Assembly: GCF_030247185.1 (NCBI RefSeq)
Contig: NC_080572.1
Coordinates: 231,943,336 to 232,007,335 of the forward strand
Length of the DNA stretch: 64,000 nt
Direction: 5' to 3'
Source of the DNA: Malaya genurostris
Taxonomy: Eukaryota > Arthropoda > Insecta > Diptera > Culicidae
Part shown: piece by piece, positions 44,581 to 57,100 of the stretch
How the letters are laid out: every line of letters begins with the position of its first letter
Position numbering within the stretch: the first letter of the stretch is position 1
The notes under the pieces: generated by a model
What the model was told of the DNA's origin: nothing
The model's input: only the letters and a program-made list of their open reading frames with translations
Database searches by the model: none
Made by a program: the position numbers and the translations under genes

Positions 44581-47020
44581 GGGTAACGTCTCCCTATTTC
44601 ATCTGAGCTCCTATATCCATCTCATCCCGTCACCTCATTACTTTGAACATGAATAATATTTTGCAACCTACCTGAACCAAACTGTGAAATGTTTTAAAAT
44701 GATTATAAAAGCTATTGTCACACTTTCCTATTGAAAGAAATGGTTTTAAGTTCTTCGGTTATCGTTTTTTTCATTTAAAATAAACTCACTTTTCAATTTA
44801 GGATACATTTTCGTCTCAAGATTTACAGTTCGTCATGTTTCTGAATATCTACTAATCGATTCGTCTCACTATTTCGCAAAATTACACTACCATTGAATGA
44901 TGGATGGCTTCATAATTAGTAATGTTCACTTGTCACTTGTTTCATTAAGGATTTAAAACTTTAAAAATTACCCGACAAACAATAAAAGTATTTTAAAATA
45001 TGAGATGAAAGTTTTTTACTTAGTTCACTTGATTGCGCTTTGTTTTCATCTCATTTGGTTTCGCAAAGTTGCCAAGTTATCTCATATTGTTACAAAAAAT
45101 AAATTGTTTTGCTTCTTCAAATTATTATCAAAAAGTATGTTTTTGGTACCCGTGATATTAGTTTAATTATATTATTGATATTAATATTTGAATAAAACTG
45201 TTTTGGCTTCGAATATTACCAGAAAGAGCGTGTTAAATACTAATGAAATAACCATTGTGGCAAATCTAGTAACACTGGTTTCATTCCGCTATACACACTT
45301 AAATTTTATAGCTGAGTCTCGGCAAGAATATGCCGAGATTCGCGTAGCCGAGTAATCAGCAATCATCTCGGCAAAAATAAAATTACTGAGCGTTTCGCCA
45401 CCCTCAAATTTGACAAACGTCAAATATTGCCGAAATCGTTAGCATAAGATTTACTGTTTGCTCAGTGAAACGTTCACTGAATATTCGGCAATCCAATAAA
45501 ACGAAAAAAATGAAAAAATAAATTACTGAATCATCAGTAATTAAAAATCTAGTAGATTAATTTTGTTTGTGATTTCTCAACATTATAAACACGCCATTTA
45601 GGATCAAAAATTCATTTTATTAACATTTAAAGGAGGCTCACAAATTTGTTGCCAGCATGTAGCATACAGAAAAATTTAAAAAAATGTCAGAAGGCTCGCA
45701 TACTGTAAAAACCATGCAAAGAGTTTTAAATGCTGACAGTATTTCCGGCCCTATGGGAATTATTATATCTCTCCAAAATAATGAGTAGTCTCCTTCGCCA
45801 AATTCCTCAAACATCACTACCATCAGCGGCATTTCCGGATGGCTTGAGTCGAGCTGGAAATATGAAAATAAATATATACATTGATTTTCGGCTTACAAAA
45901 ATTTTCAATATTTAATGATGCGTATACGGTATTGATCAAATAAACTTACTTTGATCCATCGAATTATTCCATGCATTGGGTTATTTTTTCGCATATCCCC
46001 CAAAGTTTTGTCTCAAGGACGCTTTCAGCCCCGAGTTGGGTGTTTTCTCTTATAATCGCGAGTGCTCTGATAAAGTCACTTTTTATAAAACGAAATATTC
46101 AAGCTATTTATTCAATATTTTTACTTGCAAGTGGTTCCACACTTCTTCGAAGATTATCCATTTTTTTACTAGAGAGTCTATATCTGCTCTATCTGTTTTC
46201 ACTAATAAAATGATGTTAATCATAATCAATTATCTGCCTAAAAGATTTCCACTTTAACATGTGATTTGTCCGTTGATTAATAAACTTTTAAAGAATCACT
46301 GCAATCAAATACTAATAGATACTCAGAGAGAAAAGTCTAATTTTTTAATTCCCACTTTCTATGAATCAGTAATAAATTAAGGAAATCTGTATAAAATCTG
46401 TACTTTGATTTAAATCAGTATGCTAACGCAAAAATCTATACAATACAGATAAATCTGCATAAATGGCATCTCTGGCTCTACACTTTGTTTTAAGAAGGGC
46501 TAATGAATAAATAGTAACAATTACATTTTAGTTTTTATTTAAAGTTCATCAAATTAACTTAACAGTAAAATTTTAAATTTAAAGCGAAAGGTAACGGAAA
46601 CGACCGAAAAATGTTTAAACGTTGAAATGATTTCAAACTGGTTCTAAAAATATCTCTTGTTGTCTCATAGTTGGCATTAGGCCGTTTTGAAGAAGAATTC
46701 TGACATTTTGAACCTGAGAGTGTGATAGTGGAATATATTGTTTTGATTGCTGTCGCCATTGCTAATTTATAGTATGAATAAAGGATCAACGATAGGATTG
46801 ATAAAAATCCATTGAGATGGAATTAGGAGCAGAGTAGTTCATCATAAGTGTTTTTAGCTGTTAAATATTTGTTAAATTTTCAAGAAATGTGAATCAATTC
46901 TCAATGTGGAGCAAGGCGAATGAAGCAGTAATATGAAATAGTTATAGTGATGTTAGTGGCTAAATCGGGGTTTGAAGGCGACGTCCTTACAAATGAGATA
47001 AAATAGGGAGCCCTTACCCT
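44581..47020. mobile_element. 2 kb TA-flanked TIR element, copy 2 (both ends present)
   Basis: The left end GGGTAACGTCTCCCTATTTC and the right end, in reverse complement GGGTAAGGGCTCCCTATTTT, form a terminal inverted repeat of about 24 bp, flanked by TA. It is collinear with 36166-38035, plus an extra block of roughly 0.87 kb (about 45290-46175) absent from copy 1. That block starts CACACTTAAATTTTATAGCT and contains a perfect 8-bp stem hairpin (TCTCGGCA/TGCCGAGA, 45317-45338). No transposase. TA flanks suggest the Tc1/mariner/pogo supergroup. Confidence 0.75.
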
Positions 47021-47560
47021 AGTTTTGTGTATTTTGTGTAGCGCAATCTAATACAGATGCATTGAAGCAGTGTTGCTAACGTTTTTATTAAGGAATTAAA
47101 ATCTACATTCATGAAATGTAAGCAATTTTCCATCAAACGTTGTTGAAAAATTGATCAAAACTGATATTTCATCCAAAATGTCAGGCTTAACATTCATTTG
47201 AAATAAATTATTGTTAAAAAAGATTGTTTGAAACTCAATCGTGCAAGTCACTTTGATAAATCGTTGCACTGCATATATGAATACATAAACTCAAATGAAA
47301 ATTCAAGCTCGATTCACTTGAAAAATCACGTAAAATGATTTCAAATGTCAAAATGAATATTTTACGTGACGAAAATGAATGTTATACGAACATCCCCTAA
47401 AATGAATGAAGTCAACACATAAGGTTTATGTGAATTGACTAAACGTCAAACAATCTACGTGAATTTCCGGTGTGAAAAACTCGATTTTGAACATGACAAA
47501 CAGTGTTATTTAATTACACTTTTTTACTAAATCGACCGGAACATTCCAGTATGAAAGTTT
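47021..47560. other. AT-rich DNA with ACGTGA/TCACGT-rich motifs
   Basis: Short inverted motifs (TTTTACGTGA, TCACGTAAAA) suggest part of a non-autonomous element, perhaps the left side of a unit whose right end is TTTTTTTCTAAGAGTGTA near 48352. Boundaries are not established. Confidence 0.3.
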
Positions 47561-47567
47561 CCATGTG

Positions 47568-47820
47568 TTCGACCGGACCGAGAGCCTGCGTGAGTCCGGA
47601 AGTGTGCCCGCTCCTGCCTAATGCTTCAAAAAGGCCGTTGGTCCACCGAAAAACGAGTTCAAAATCGGTATGAAGCTAGAAACACTGGACCTATTTAATG
47701 CGACCTCAACCTACATCGGTAATGTTGTGGGAGTTCTCGGATCTCGACTTCGGCTTCGGTTGGATGGCAGTGACAATAAAAACGATTTCTGGAGGCTTGT
47801 CGGTTCGAGATCCCACGACG
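47568..47820 (+). pseudogene. Scm: Pseudogene fragment of Scm (Sex comb on midleg), MBT repeat
   Basis: The frame reads ESLRESGSVPAPA, a TAA at 47619-47621, then CFKKAVGPPKNEFKIGMKLE and VVGVLGSRLRLRLDGSDNKN followed by DFWRLV. GMKLE, the LRLDGSDNKNDFWRLV block and the linker SGSVPAPA-CFK match my memory of the second MBT repeat of the Polycomb-group protein Scm. The similarity fades after DFWRLV and no other exon is nearby, so this is a broken fragment, either a truncated processed copy or sequence captured by a transposon. An AATAAA lies near 47890. The stop may replace a serine codon by one base. Confidence 0.75.
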
Positions 47821-48431
47821 TCACTAGTTGTTGTTTAATGTAATGTATTAGTTTATTTTTAGCCATTGAAATTCTATGCTAATTTTCTGAAATAAATATT
47901 TTATTTTACAAGGTATTTTTCATTTGATTTCAACCAATATATAAAATAGTAATTCTCTGGTATCTAAATTTGATATGAACTGATAGGTAAATGTGATATG
48001 AACAGTACATTACATTTTACCTATGGAACACGTAACTTTTACTGGATTATGCATTAAACAGCTTTTAAATGCCAGGTTATTAAAACCTACGTGAAAAGTA
48101 GGGTGGAAAATATTTACATAACTTATCACGTAACTATAACATGATTATTATTTTGAGTATAGATCTATGACATACGTACCAAATAAAATGTACGTAATAC
48201 ACAAATTACCAACACAAGTTAACTTGGTTTACTCTTGATCCTTAATTTAGCTGAAGCTTACATCGATACAGAAGCAAATTTTTTTTTACATATTAGCAGA
48301 TGTAATATTGTGCCATCACCGAAGAAACTACGACATGTTTGAACTTACGCTTTTTTTCTAAGAGTGTATGTTTGACGTTGAATTAAGTTAAAGTCGAGAA
48401 TACTGTATTGTTGCAGACAGTCCACAAGAAA
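47821..48431. other. AT-rich DNA ending in a MITE-like terminus
   Basis: CTTACGCTTTTTTTCTAAGA followed by GTGTA near 48345-48368 is the mirror of the CACTTAGAAAAA ends seen at 59098 and 60224, so a non-autonomous element probably ends there. Confidence 0.35.
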
Positions 48432-48674
48432 CAAAGACATCATATTAACAAGGTATCCAGCTCTCACATTTCCCGCACAAATCGTTGGCAACATCCTTTT
48501 TTGTGAGCATGGCGCCTTCACATCGAATCTGAGAGCACAGATGTCAAAGGGAGAGAAATGTCAAATTCGCGCTTGCCAAAATAGCAGCACTGCGCACCCA
48601 TACAATTGACATGCTATGTGCGATAGCGTTGCCGAACTGAAGATTGATTTCGCTCTAAGCTGACAGGGTCAGAC
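48432..48674. mobile_element. Interspersed 236-bp-type element, copy 2
   Basis: It matches 27134-27369 from CAAAGACATCATATTAACAA to GACAGGGTC, with an indel around the middle (GCGCCTTCACATCGAATC) and the shared CCCATACAATTGACATG block. Confidence 0.75.
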
Positions 48675-50080
48675 AAGAAGGCTCATCACACTTAATCTTA
48701 AATTCATATTTTGGGGTCCAAATTATTTGAACATCCGATTCTAACCGACCACGATTTTTTTTAATCTATTAAATATATTGAATCTATTAAATAATAAATG
48801 TTATGATTTGTATCGTTGATGACATATTTTTGAAGAACATAAAAATATTTCATATTTGATGTGTGTTTGATCATAACCTGTCAGCATGCGTAACCTCGTT
48901 CGTATCTGTATTTGTGTGCGAGTGACTTTTTGAATGTTCACGTTTGTTTGATTTGAAGTATTCGCGACATGTAAGGATCAGAGCAGCTATCTATGAAAGT
49001 TTAATTTGTATGTGAAGTGAATGTAAACAAAGTAGGGCACTTTCTCAATTAGGTTAAATTAGTTAGTTCTCTATTATCTCATATTAGTTTTTTGTGTGTT
49101 GAAGAACTAAAGAGTTGAAACGACTCTTATTTAGTCATTTAAACTTGTTTTGCGGTGTATTGTAGCTGGTATTTTGTCAACAAGCGGTAGTAATTCGCAA
49201 ATATTTGAATTTTTGTAATAAGCAACTATTCTTAGGGCATATTCAGTAGTGTTCTAGTTCTAGATGCATAATTTATGTCAGTATTAAAATTTAATTCTAG
49301 ATTTAATAACTAGAAAAACTAGCAGCCCCAGCAGTGCTTTACTCGTATTTCAAATATAGAAAAAATATAACGGCATCGTAGACCAGTTTTAAATTTGACA
49401 GAAGAACTGGTCGAATAAATAAAACTAGAACGGCTTGCTGGGTATACGTTTGTTCCAGTTTCTGTTCTATTATAGATCTTCCATATAGAACTTCTAGCTG
49501 CTGAATTTGCTCTTATTTATTCTAATGTTATAAACCGGTGCGTTACATTACGGATGAAGGCAATTGAGACTTATTTGAGAATATTTTTCTTTGGAAAATG
49601 CCTTACACAGCATTTCTGGAAAAGTTTGTACTGGCTTGGATGTCTGTTCTAAATTTATTAAAAAGGTATATCGATTCATTCCTTTTCAAAAATGTCAGAT
49701 AAAAAACCGATACATGATATGGATTCAACGACTCAAAATCAAGCCAACAAATACTCCTCGTGTATGGATTATAAATTTCTCTGCAATACATTTCGTTCCC
49801 CAAAGTAAGTTTTAAATACTAAATGGTATTTTTATTATTGCTAAAGACTGCAAATGAAAATTGATTGTCTTTCAATGCATGCCCCAATTTTTTTACCTAT
49901 TGGGAGTACGAATTAGTTCGGTCCAAAACAAAATATTTCATAATAAAAAGAATTCCAAAATCAATCAAAATATCGTCGCTAGTTTCTACTTTTTTCCACC
50001 GCTCAGGCAATTTTACCACTTAAACATTACAAAATATTTTCCACTTAAGCGTTACAACACATTTTCTGTCGTAAATACTA
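48675..50080. other. Unclassified AT-rich DNA
   Basis: The frames at 49591-50103 lack recognisable motifs. No repeat identified. Confidence 0.3.
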
Positions 50081-50299
50081 CAGGGTTGTGCCAAGGAACC
50101 TGACACATTTTGTTTTCCGGTTGCACTGGAAGCAAACAAGGGACGAAGAAACCGAATGCGACACTGGAAAGCAGAAGAACGATGGTTTATTTTCGTCTAG
50201 TAGTTTTTCATTATGGAACACTGGAGTGTCGTTTTTATTTCTGATTCGTTTTTGAAGAATCAGTCGTACGTTACAATTATTTGTGAGTATAAAAACCTG

Positions 50300-51960
50300 T
50301 TTTAATCCACCTAGCGGTGTTATGGTGCCTTTCCAATATTACTTATATTTTCAAAAATATCACCAGAAGATTTTGTGAAGAATTTTTTTTCAATCTTGAA
50401 TAAAATAAGAAACTTTCTTCGGGTATAAACTACTTACCTACCATAACCTTTTCAAATTGTAAACAGTTCGGTCCAGTTATCAATTTAGAATTTTACTTTA
50501 TTTTGCATCGTCACACTAAATGATTGAACACACTTCGCCCTATAGATCTAGAACAGGAAGTCGGACCCGGATGAAATTAAACAGCATCCTATGAGACTAT
50601 AGGGACTTTTACTTGAGCCTAATGTCGTTTTCGCTTGAGAAAACTGAAACTGACCCAGGGTAGTTTCATCAAACAAACACTTTTCACGAAACTGTGTTGA
50701 TTTCGCACTTAGCAACGGGGGTTTGAGCAAACCTGATATAACAACCAGGTTCGAAACTGACTCAATTTTCAGTTCAACCACGTTGAAACTAGGTTCGAAA
50801 CTGACTTTAAACAAACGATTTGACAGCAGTTAGAGTGGAAACTGGGTATGATTTGACATCAAGCGAATACGACATAAGTTTGTGGGAATCGATCAAATCA
50901 TCTCTGAAAAAATTAAGTGAATCTAGAGTTTTTGACCACTATTTCCTTTACTTGGAACCAGTATAGCCGAAGTCGGTTCGTTTAGTTAATAACTAATATA
51001 GCCTACAAATTGAATCAGTTTTGAGCCGAATCTAGAAGAATTTTACCCTATTTTGCACCGTCGCTCTAAATGACGGTGTGCAATTTTAAACACACCTTAT
51101 TATATAAAAGCATGATGAAATTCAATTGCAGAAAAAAAGAAAATTTTTTCGCCTGAAAAATATAAATTTTAATGTGGCAACCCTGCACGCTATACGAAAT
51201 TGAACAAAGCACGCTGCGAACGGAGCAAAGCCGCACGTACCGACGTGTACCAGCTTTACATCGTCATTTTGAATTAAGATTGGAATGTTTTGACACTCAT
51301 CACCCTGTAATTTCGGAACCGGAAGTCGGATCAGGATGAAATTGCACATGATATTTAAAGACAATGAGAGCTTTAATATGAATCATGATTCGTGAAAATC
51401 GGCTTAACCGTTGCTGAGAAATCGAATTGAATTCCGTTTTTTGAAGATTTTCTTCACTATTATCGGTGCTTTCGGAAGTGGAAACCGGGGACTAGTAGTC
51501 CCAATGTAGTTTTATATATTCGTTAACTAACAAGTTCTGCCAACTAGATGAACTTAGCAGTAACTTTCATAAAAATGTGCACCTCGTTTCGCCATCGCTT
51601 GTGAAAAACTACTCATGAAATTGAGCATTTTCACTAATCGCACTGTAATACCGGAACCGGAAGTCGGATCTGGATCATTTTTCGAGGACTTTTTAAAGAA
51701 ATTCAAGAACTTTTATTTGTTTCTTAGTTCTTAAAAATTGGTTAAGAAAGTTCCGAGGAAATTGAGTGAGCATTTTTTAATAAATTTGCACTTGTAATTT
51801 CGGAACCGGAAGTCGGATCCAAATGAAATTCAGGAAAATTCTATGAGACCATAAGACCTTTTATTTGAATCTAAGCTTGTGAAAATCGGCTCTGCAATCT
51901 TTGAGAAAGGTGTGTGACTATTTTTTCCTTTTTTTTTGTGCGTATCATTCTGTATTTCCA
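50300..51960. repeat. GGTTCCGGAA-type dispersed repeat array inside the long-TIR element
   Basis: It starts TTTAATCCACCTAGCGGTGT at 50303 and contains several inverted-orientation monomers with GGAACCGGAAGTCGGATC-like cores (near 51310, 51655 and 51800). Near 51180-51240 it carries, uninterrupted, the sequence that at 27.1-27.4 kb is split by the 236-bp element. Confidence 0.65.
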
Positions 51961-52309
51961 GAACCGGATGTCAGATTCTATTGTAACTAAGGATCCATGA
52001 ATAGGACCTTAACACCTTTCATTTAAATCTAAGTATGTGATATAGACTTAGCGATAGCCTGCGCTCATGTTACTTCTGCGTATGATATTCAAGCAAAATA
52101 GGCTTATATTTTTAATCAATTACATTATCATGCTTTGTGATATCTTATTAATGTCTTTATCATTATTATAACTATTACTAATCCCAGCACTTGCTGCTTC
52201 TATTCATAATATTACTCCACCACCACGGTATTGCCGTATATATATCAAATACATCATTACTATTGATCCCTTTATCAAAAAAAAAAAAACCTACGCGCAC
52301 TGTACATTT

Positions 52310-52673
52310 TTACAAAGAACGATAAACGAAATCCATAATCCACTGGTTTCAACTGCTGAGTGATGACGATTTTATATGGATGAAGCGACAAATCTTCCTT
52401 GACCATTCGATAGAAAGAACGACGAAAAATTTGAAGAGCTACCGCATGTCTCTTACCCGTACGCGCGGAACTTCACAAGAGCGGATCGAACTCGTTCAAC
52501 ATTCTCTGGACGGTCCGGACGTGACCCGGAGGTTTTATTTTGGTCATAGAACCTGTTGTTACAAGAATGTTCACCAGAAGCTGCACAGCATTACGCAAAG
52601 GCACCGACATTTTCGGCTTTGATTTAATATGTCTTTTTAACTCACAAGTTTTAACGTACGACTGGTTTCTCAA
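52310..52673 (-). pseudogene. Tc1/mariner transposase N-terminal remnant
   Basis: On the minus strand, ELKRHIKSKPKMSVPLRNAV with VNILVTTGSMTKIKPPG begins the DNA-binding region. In another frame RHAVALQIFRRSFYRMVKED and LSLHPYKIVITQQLKP continue the helix-turn-helix part typical of these transposases. The catalytic core is absent. Confidence 0.65.
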
Positions 52674-52854
52674 AAACGAGTTATAAATTGAAACGCGATG
52701 AGCGACACTTCAGTGCTCCATGATGGAAAACTACTATACGAAAATAAAACCTTCATTTTTCTACTATCCGATGCCATGTTCGGTTCCTACTCCGTTTGTT
52801 TAGTTCTAATGTAATCGGAAAGTAAAATGTATCAGGTTTGTTCGCGCAACCCTG

Positions 52855-53960
52855 TATTAGAATTTTAATTTCCTGCCAATACTCTTCTAAATATTCCAAA
52901 AAAACGTTGAATAGTGTTTTGTACATAGGTTGAAAAGCTAAAATGTCTGATGTTTTTCATTTTACACTTCATAAGGCGCCTATTTCATCATATTTTAAAT
53001 TTTTCTCATATGTCTAAATAGTTCAAGTTGAATTGAACACAGTGTAGTCGTTTTTGAACTTTTATATGTTTTTCAAAATTTCAGTTATGAAATAAGAAGA
53101 TTTATTAAGAGAAAAAAAGAAACAATTCTTGTTCCAAAAAAGTTCACTACGGAATTTGTACATAACTCTAAAATTCCACGGGCATGAAACAATGTTGATG
53201 AACTTCTTATTGGATCGCATTCAAAAATTAAAATGAAACAAATACATCGTCTTTATGATGTGTCGCTCCAATCGTTACCTTCCACAAACGCCTAAATTTA
53301 TGCTTCATGTATTACAATCTCCTATCTGATCTAGATTAGTTCAGGCACAAACCCGCATGCTACATCGAAATCTATCTTCCATGTGACAGCTTCACCAGAT
53401 GAATAAAAGAAAGGAAAAACAAATCAGCTGAAAAAACAGTGGTGTAAAAAAATCAAGCAGTGAAAATTTCGTCGGTCACGGAAAAAATGTGTTTATTTGC
53501 ATGGACAAGCATGAAACTGCCCCGAAACGCAGTGCAATAATAAGTTCCGATCGTTGTGACCAGTTTCTACATGTTTTTCGGTAGAAACAATCAAAGATAT
53601 TGGCATATAAGTGTGTTTTAGTTGAATCCACTGACAGTGATTTTCCTCCCCCCATTAGCACTGTGTGTCACTTCTTGCTGCTGCTCTTGGTTTTCTTTTT
53701 GGTGCTGATGTTTATTTGACGATAGCCCCTCCTTTGGTTCATGTGGGAGGATGAACGGTTGGAATCAAAACAAAAACCGTTTCATGCGATCACCGGTGAT
53801 GCACAAATTCGGATGGTACTTGCTGGTTTAGCTAGTAATTGCAAGTTCTGAGTTCTGTTGCAAGCGTTTTGAAATAAGCGTGTTTGATTGGTTTCGATCC
53901 AAGATAAGGAAGCGATAGACTGTTGTTTTGATTGTTGCTGTTGCAGAGACAGGAGGCAAA
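52855..53960. other. Upstream region and probable promoter/5' UTR of UBE3B
   Basis: No transposon landmark. Composition becomes less AT-rich toward 53650-53960. No canonical TATA or initiator can be assigned with confidence. CACTTCTTGCTGCTGCTCTT near 53668 and the pyrimidine-rich stretch around it could belong to the 5' UTR. The start-site position is not determined. Confidence 0.35.
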
Positions 53961-54133
53961 ATGTTTGGACGAACAGAAACCAAGAAAGACAGCTTTTTGG
54001 AACAAACCAAAGCTGCTCGGGAAGAACGAGCCAATGAACGGGCCATCGAAGAGAGGAAAGACAAATCGATTGTTTTACTGCAAAAAAATATCCGTGGGTG
54101 GTTGGCTAGAACCAAGTTTCGGCGGTTGATTTT
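53961..54133 (+). CDS. Ube3b: UBE3B exon 1 (N-terminus, IQ motif)
   Basis: It encodes MFGRTETKKDSFLEQTKAAR, then an acidic/basic helix and the IQ-type motif LLQKNIRGWLARTKFRR, the predicted calmodulin-binding site of the family. The donor is TTT/GTAAGT. Overlapping frames on both strands in this segment are shadows. Confidence 0.92.
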
Positions 54134-57100
54134 GTAAGTTAGTTTTCTAGCGTTTAAGAGACAGATTATAAAATGTGTTGTCCTTTTAGAAACGAATTTG
54201 ACATGCTGTTGCCTCCGTGTACGAACCCTGCCAAAGACATCGAGTTGAAACCTTGCATGCAGATATATCAAGTGGCATCACATTTCTTGCTACAATGGAA
54301 GCAGCATTCGGTTGCGGAAAGCGAAAATTTACAACGCTTAGAACGTCTTTGCCGTTATCTGATAGCCAGTCTGGAGTCGGACTCTCCCAAAACTAGCTAC
54401 GTCGGTGTGGCACTAAACAAAGAGTACAGTCTTGCGTGGATACGGCATATTAAAAAGTTGTTGTATCGTTGCTGTCTGGCAGTCGAGCAACTGCGGCCGG
54501 AAGGTCACTGCGACAGTATATCTTTGGCCTTATATCTGCACACGTTGGTTGCGTTTACCTCCATCAACAGCTGGGTCCTGCTAAGGAACAAATCGTTGGC
54601 GGGTCTTAAGCCTGGCATGCTGCAACTGTGCAGTAACATCATGGGAGATTTGGTTCAGAAAGGTTTCTACCTTAACCTGAGAAATATTCTAGTGAGAGGC
54701 ACCTGCAGGACAGTGATCACGCTGAAACCCATTTCCCTGACGGCCATCATGACGCTAGCCATTAGACCACTGATTTCGAGCAGTTTTAGCGAAAATCTTA
54801 TGTCTCAGTTTCTAGTGCAAGTTTTATCTGTACCGGGAATTATCTTTCAACTGGAACAGTTTACCCAAGAGTGTCTTACAAATCTGCAATCACACCATAT
54901 CCTGGAACGATCACTGGACCTTCTCAGTACCGATGCTTCAATGAAGTATGTGTTAAATTCATTACAGAACAGTCTGCTACTGTCACTCCTCTCAAACATT
55001 GTTCATCTGTACTACCTGGAACCGCCAGAGAATGCATGCAAACTTGCCTACCCTACATTCACCTTCGTTGCGACTCGATTGCTGAATGGCATCCTTACTG
55101 GCGTTGGGCAATCCGGTGGCACTTGCTCCCAGTGGCACGAATTGTTAGGATGGTTCAGTCCCGGAAAAGAACGTCTGCAGAACGAGAATCTTCCGCTTAT
55201 CAAAAAACAAATACACCTTCTGTGGAACCATCGTCTGGTGAAATTGTTACTTGGGGACAACCTGAAAGAGCTAGCCGTGGGCTATGAAATCATCGAGTAT
55301 ACGATACCGAGTGGGAATAGCACCGGAAATCTGTTGAAGCGGGCTCTGACGTTCGAGCGAAGTTCAATCAAGGGACCGAGTGAAAAGAAAACAAGTAAAA
55401 ATTATCGGAAAATTGGTTGCGCTGAAGTCTCCCGGGTTGCGTTGACCTGTGCGGTGTATCAGGCGGCACTCAGCGCCTTATCACAACTGAGGCTGGATAT
55501 TTTATCCGGTATGTGTTAGTGTGTTAGATTGCGGACACTGCCGTCTAATGCATTGGTTGTCATATTCTAGGACTATGCTACAACGACACCGTTCTGCACG
55601 ATCTATGGCTACTGTTGGGATCGCTGGGTCCTACGTGTGGTATGAAAGGTTTCATCGAACTACTGCAAGTCAATCAAGTTAGCTACGAACTATTGCTGTT
55701 GTCACTGTTTTGCGACTGCATGACCCATTATGTCACGTGAGGATTGGAAAAGCCGCTTCGATTTCTACTTCAATCGTATCTAAACCAACTTTTTTTCTTT
55801 CTGCAGAATTCTAGATGACCTGGAAATGTACGAACAGCAGAATCCGTTCACGCTTAACGACTACATCGCTCTGTCGCACTTCCTCAATACATTCCTCTAC
55901 CGTACAATTCAGGATCAGATTTTCGACATCAAAACCGTCACCAGTGCGCCGTTGTTTGTTTCGATCCACACGTTACTGCTCTGTCTCTATCGCCGTGACT
56001 GTCGCCGGCCGTTCGCCCCCCAAAATCACTGGCTCATCCGGGATATTCGACCGTCTCACTTCCTAACGGATCTGGAAAAGGGCAAGAAACACACCCAGAT
56101 TTTACTGCAGAAGATGCCACACATAATACCGCACGAGGACCGTGTGCAGTTGTTTAGGAAATTCGTACAGAACGAAAAGGCAGTGCTGGGTTTAACCGAA
56201 TCGGCATGTGCGTCCCCGAGTTCGGCCTTGGTGACCGTCCATCGGGACAGGATCGTCGAGGACGGCTACCGGCAGCTGGCTGCTTTGCCTCCTCACGCTC
56301 TGAAAGGCGTTATCCGAGTTAGGTTCGTCAATCAGCAAGGGCTGGACGAGGCCGGTATAGATCAGGATGGAGTTTTTAAAGAATTCCTAGAGGAAACGAT
56401 CAAACGAGTTTTTGACCCTTCACTGAATTTGTTCAAAACCACTACAGAACAACGATTGTATCCCTCGCCGACGTCTCACATGCAGGAAAATCATTTGCAG
56501 CTATTCGAATTTGTCGGGCGAATGTTGGGGAAGGCCGTGTACGAGGGTATTGTGGTGGATGTTCCGTTCGCTTCCTTCTTTCTGTCGCAGGTCCTGGGCC
56601 AGACGCAGCAAGCCCTCTATAGCTGCATGGACGAGCTACCTTCGCTCGATAAAGAGCTGTACCGCAGCTTAACATTTATCAAACACTACCAGGGCGATGT
56701 GGCCGATTTGGATCTGACATTCAGTGTCGACGAAGATATGATGGGGAAAATTGTGACGCACGAGTTGTATCCCGGTGGGAAGGCACGGGGAGTGAACAAC
56801 GACAACAAGTAAGTAGGCCACACCGGAGAGCAGTGCTGCAGGGCTAATTTCGATTTTGATTCCGTTTCGTAGGATCAATTATATCCACTATATGGCGTAC
56901 TTCCGAATGCATACGCAGATTCGTGATCAAACGGCCGCTTTTATACGCGGTTTTCGCTGCATTGTGAATCCCGACTGGTTAGCGTTGTTTTCTACTCCTG
57001 AGGTAAGTATTTTAGTATACCCCATATTAAAGACCGACTAAAAGTAAATTGGTATGCACAAAAAGACCTGTAACGCATGATTGAAAAAAGTTCAATAATG

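Larger units (their letters stand above)
50081..52854 (-). mobile_element. Long-TIR mariner-type element containing other repeats
   Basis: TA flanks both ends (50079-50080 and 52855-52856). The left end CAGGGTTGTGCCAAGGAACC is matched in reverse complement at the right end by CAGGGTTGCGCGAACAAACC. Similarity continues about 200 bp (for example CAGTCGTACGTTA in both arms). The right interior (52310-52640) holds a transposase N-terminus remnant on the minus strand. About 50300-52240 is filled by copies of two other dispersed repeats, so the element is both internally deleted and invaded. Confidence 0.75.

Noticed and set aside
53928..53960. Upstream in-frame ATG for UBE3B
   Set aside because: It adds 11 residues not found at the family N-terminus; the ATG at 53961 has a better context and matches the family start.
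54871..55287. 138-codon + frame and a 70-codon minus frame inside UBE3B exon 2
   Set aside because: Alternative-frame shadows of the UBE3B coding sequence.
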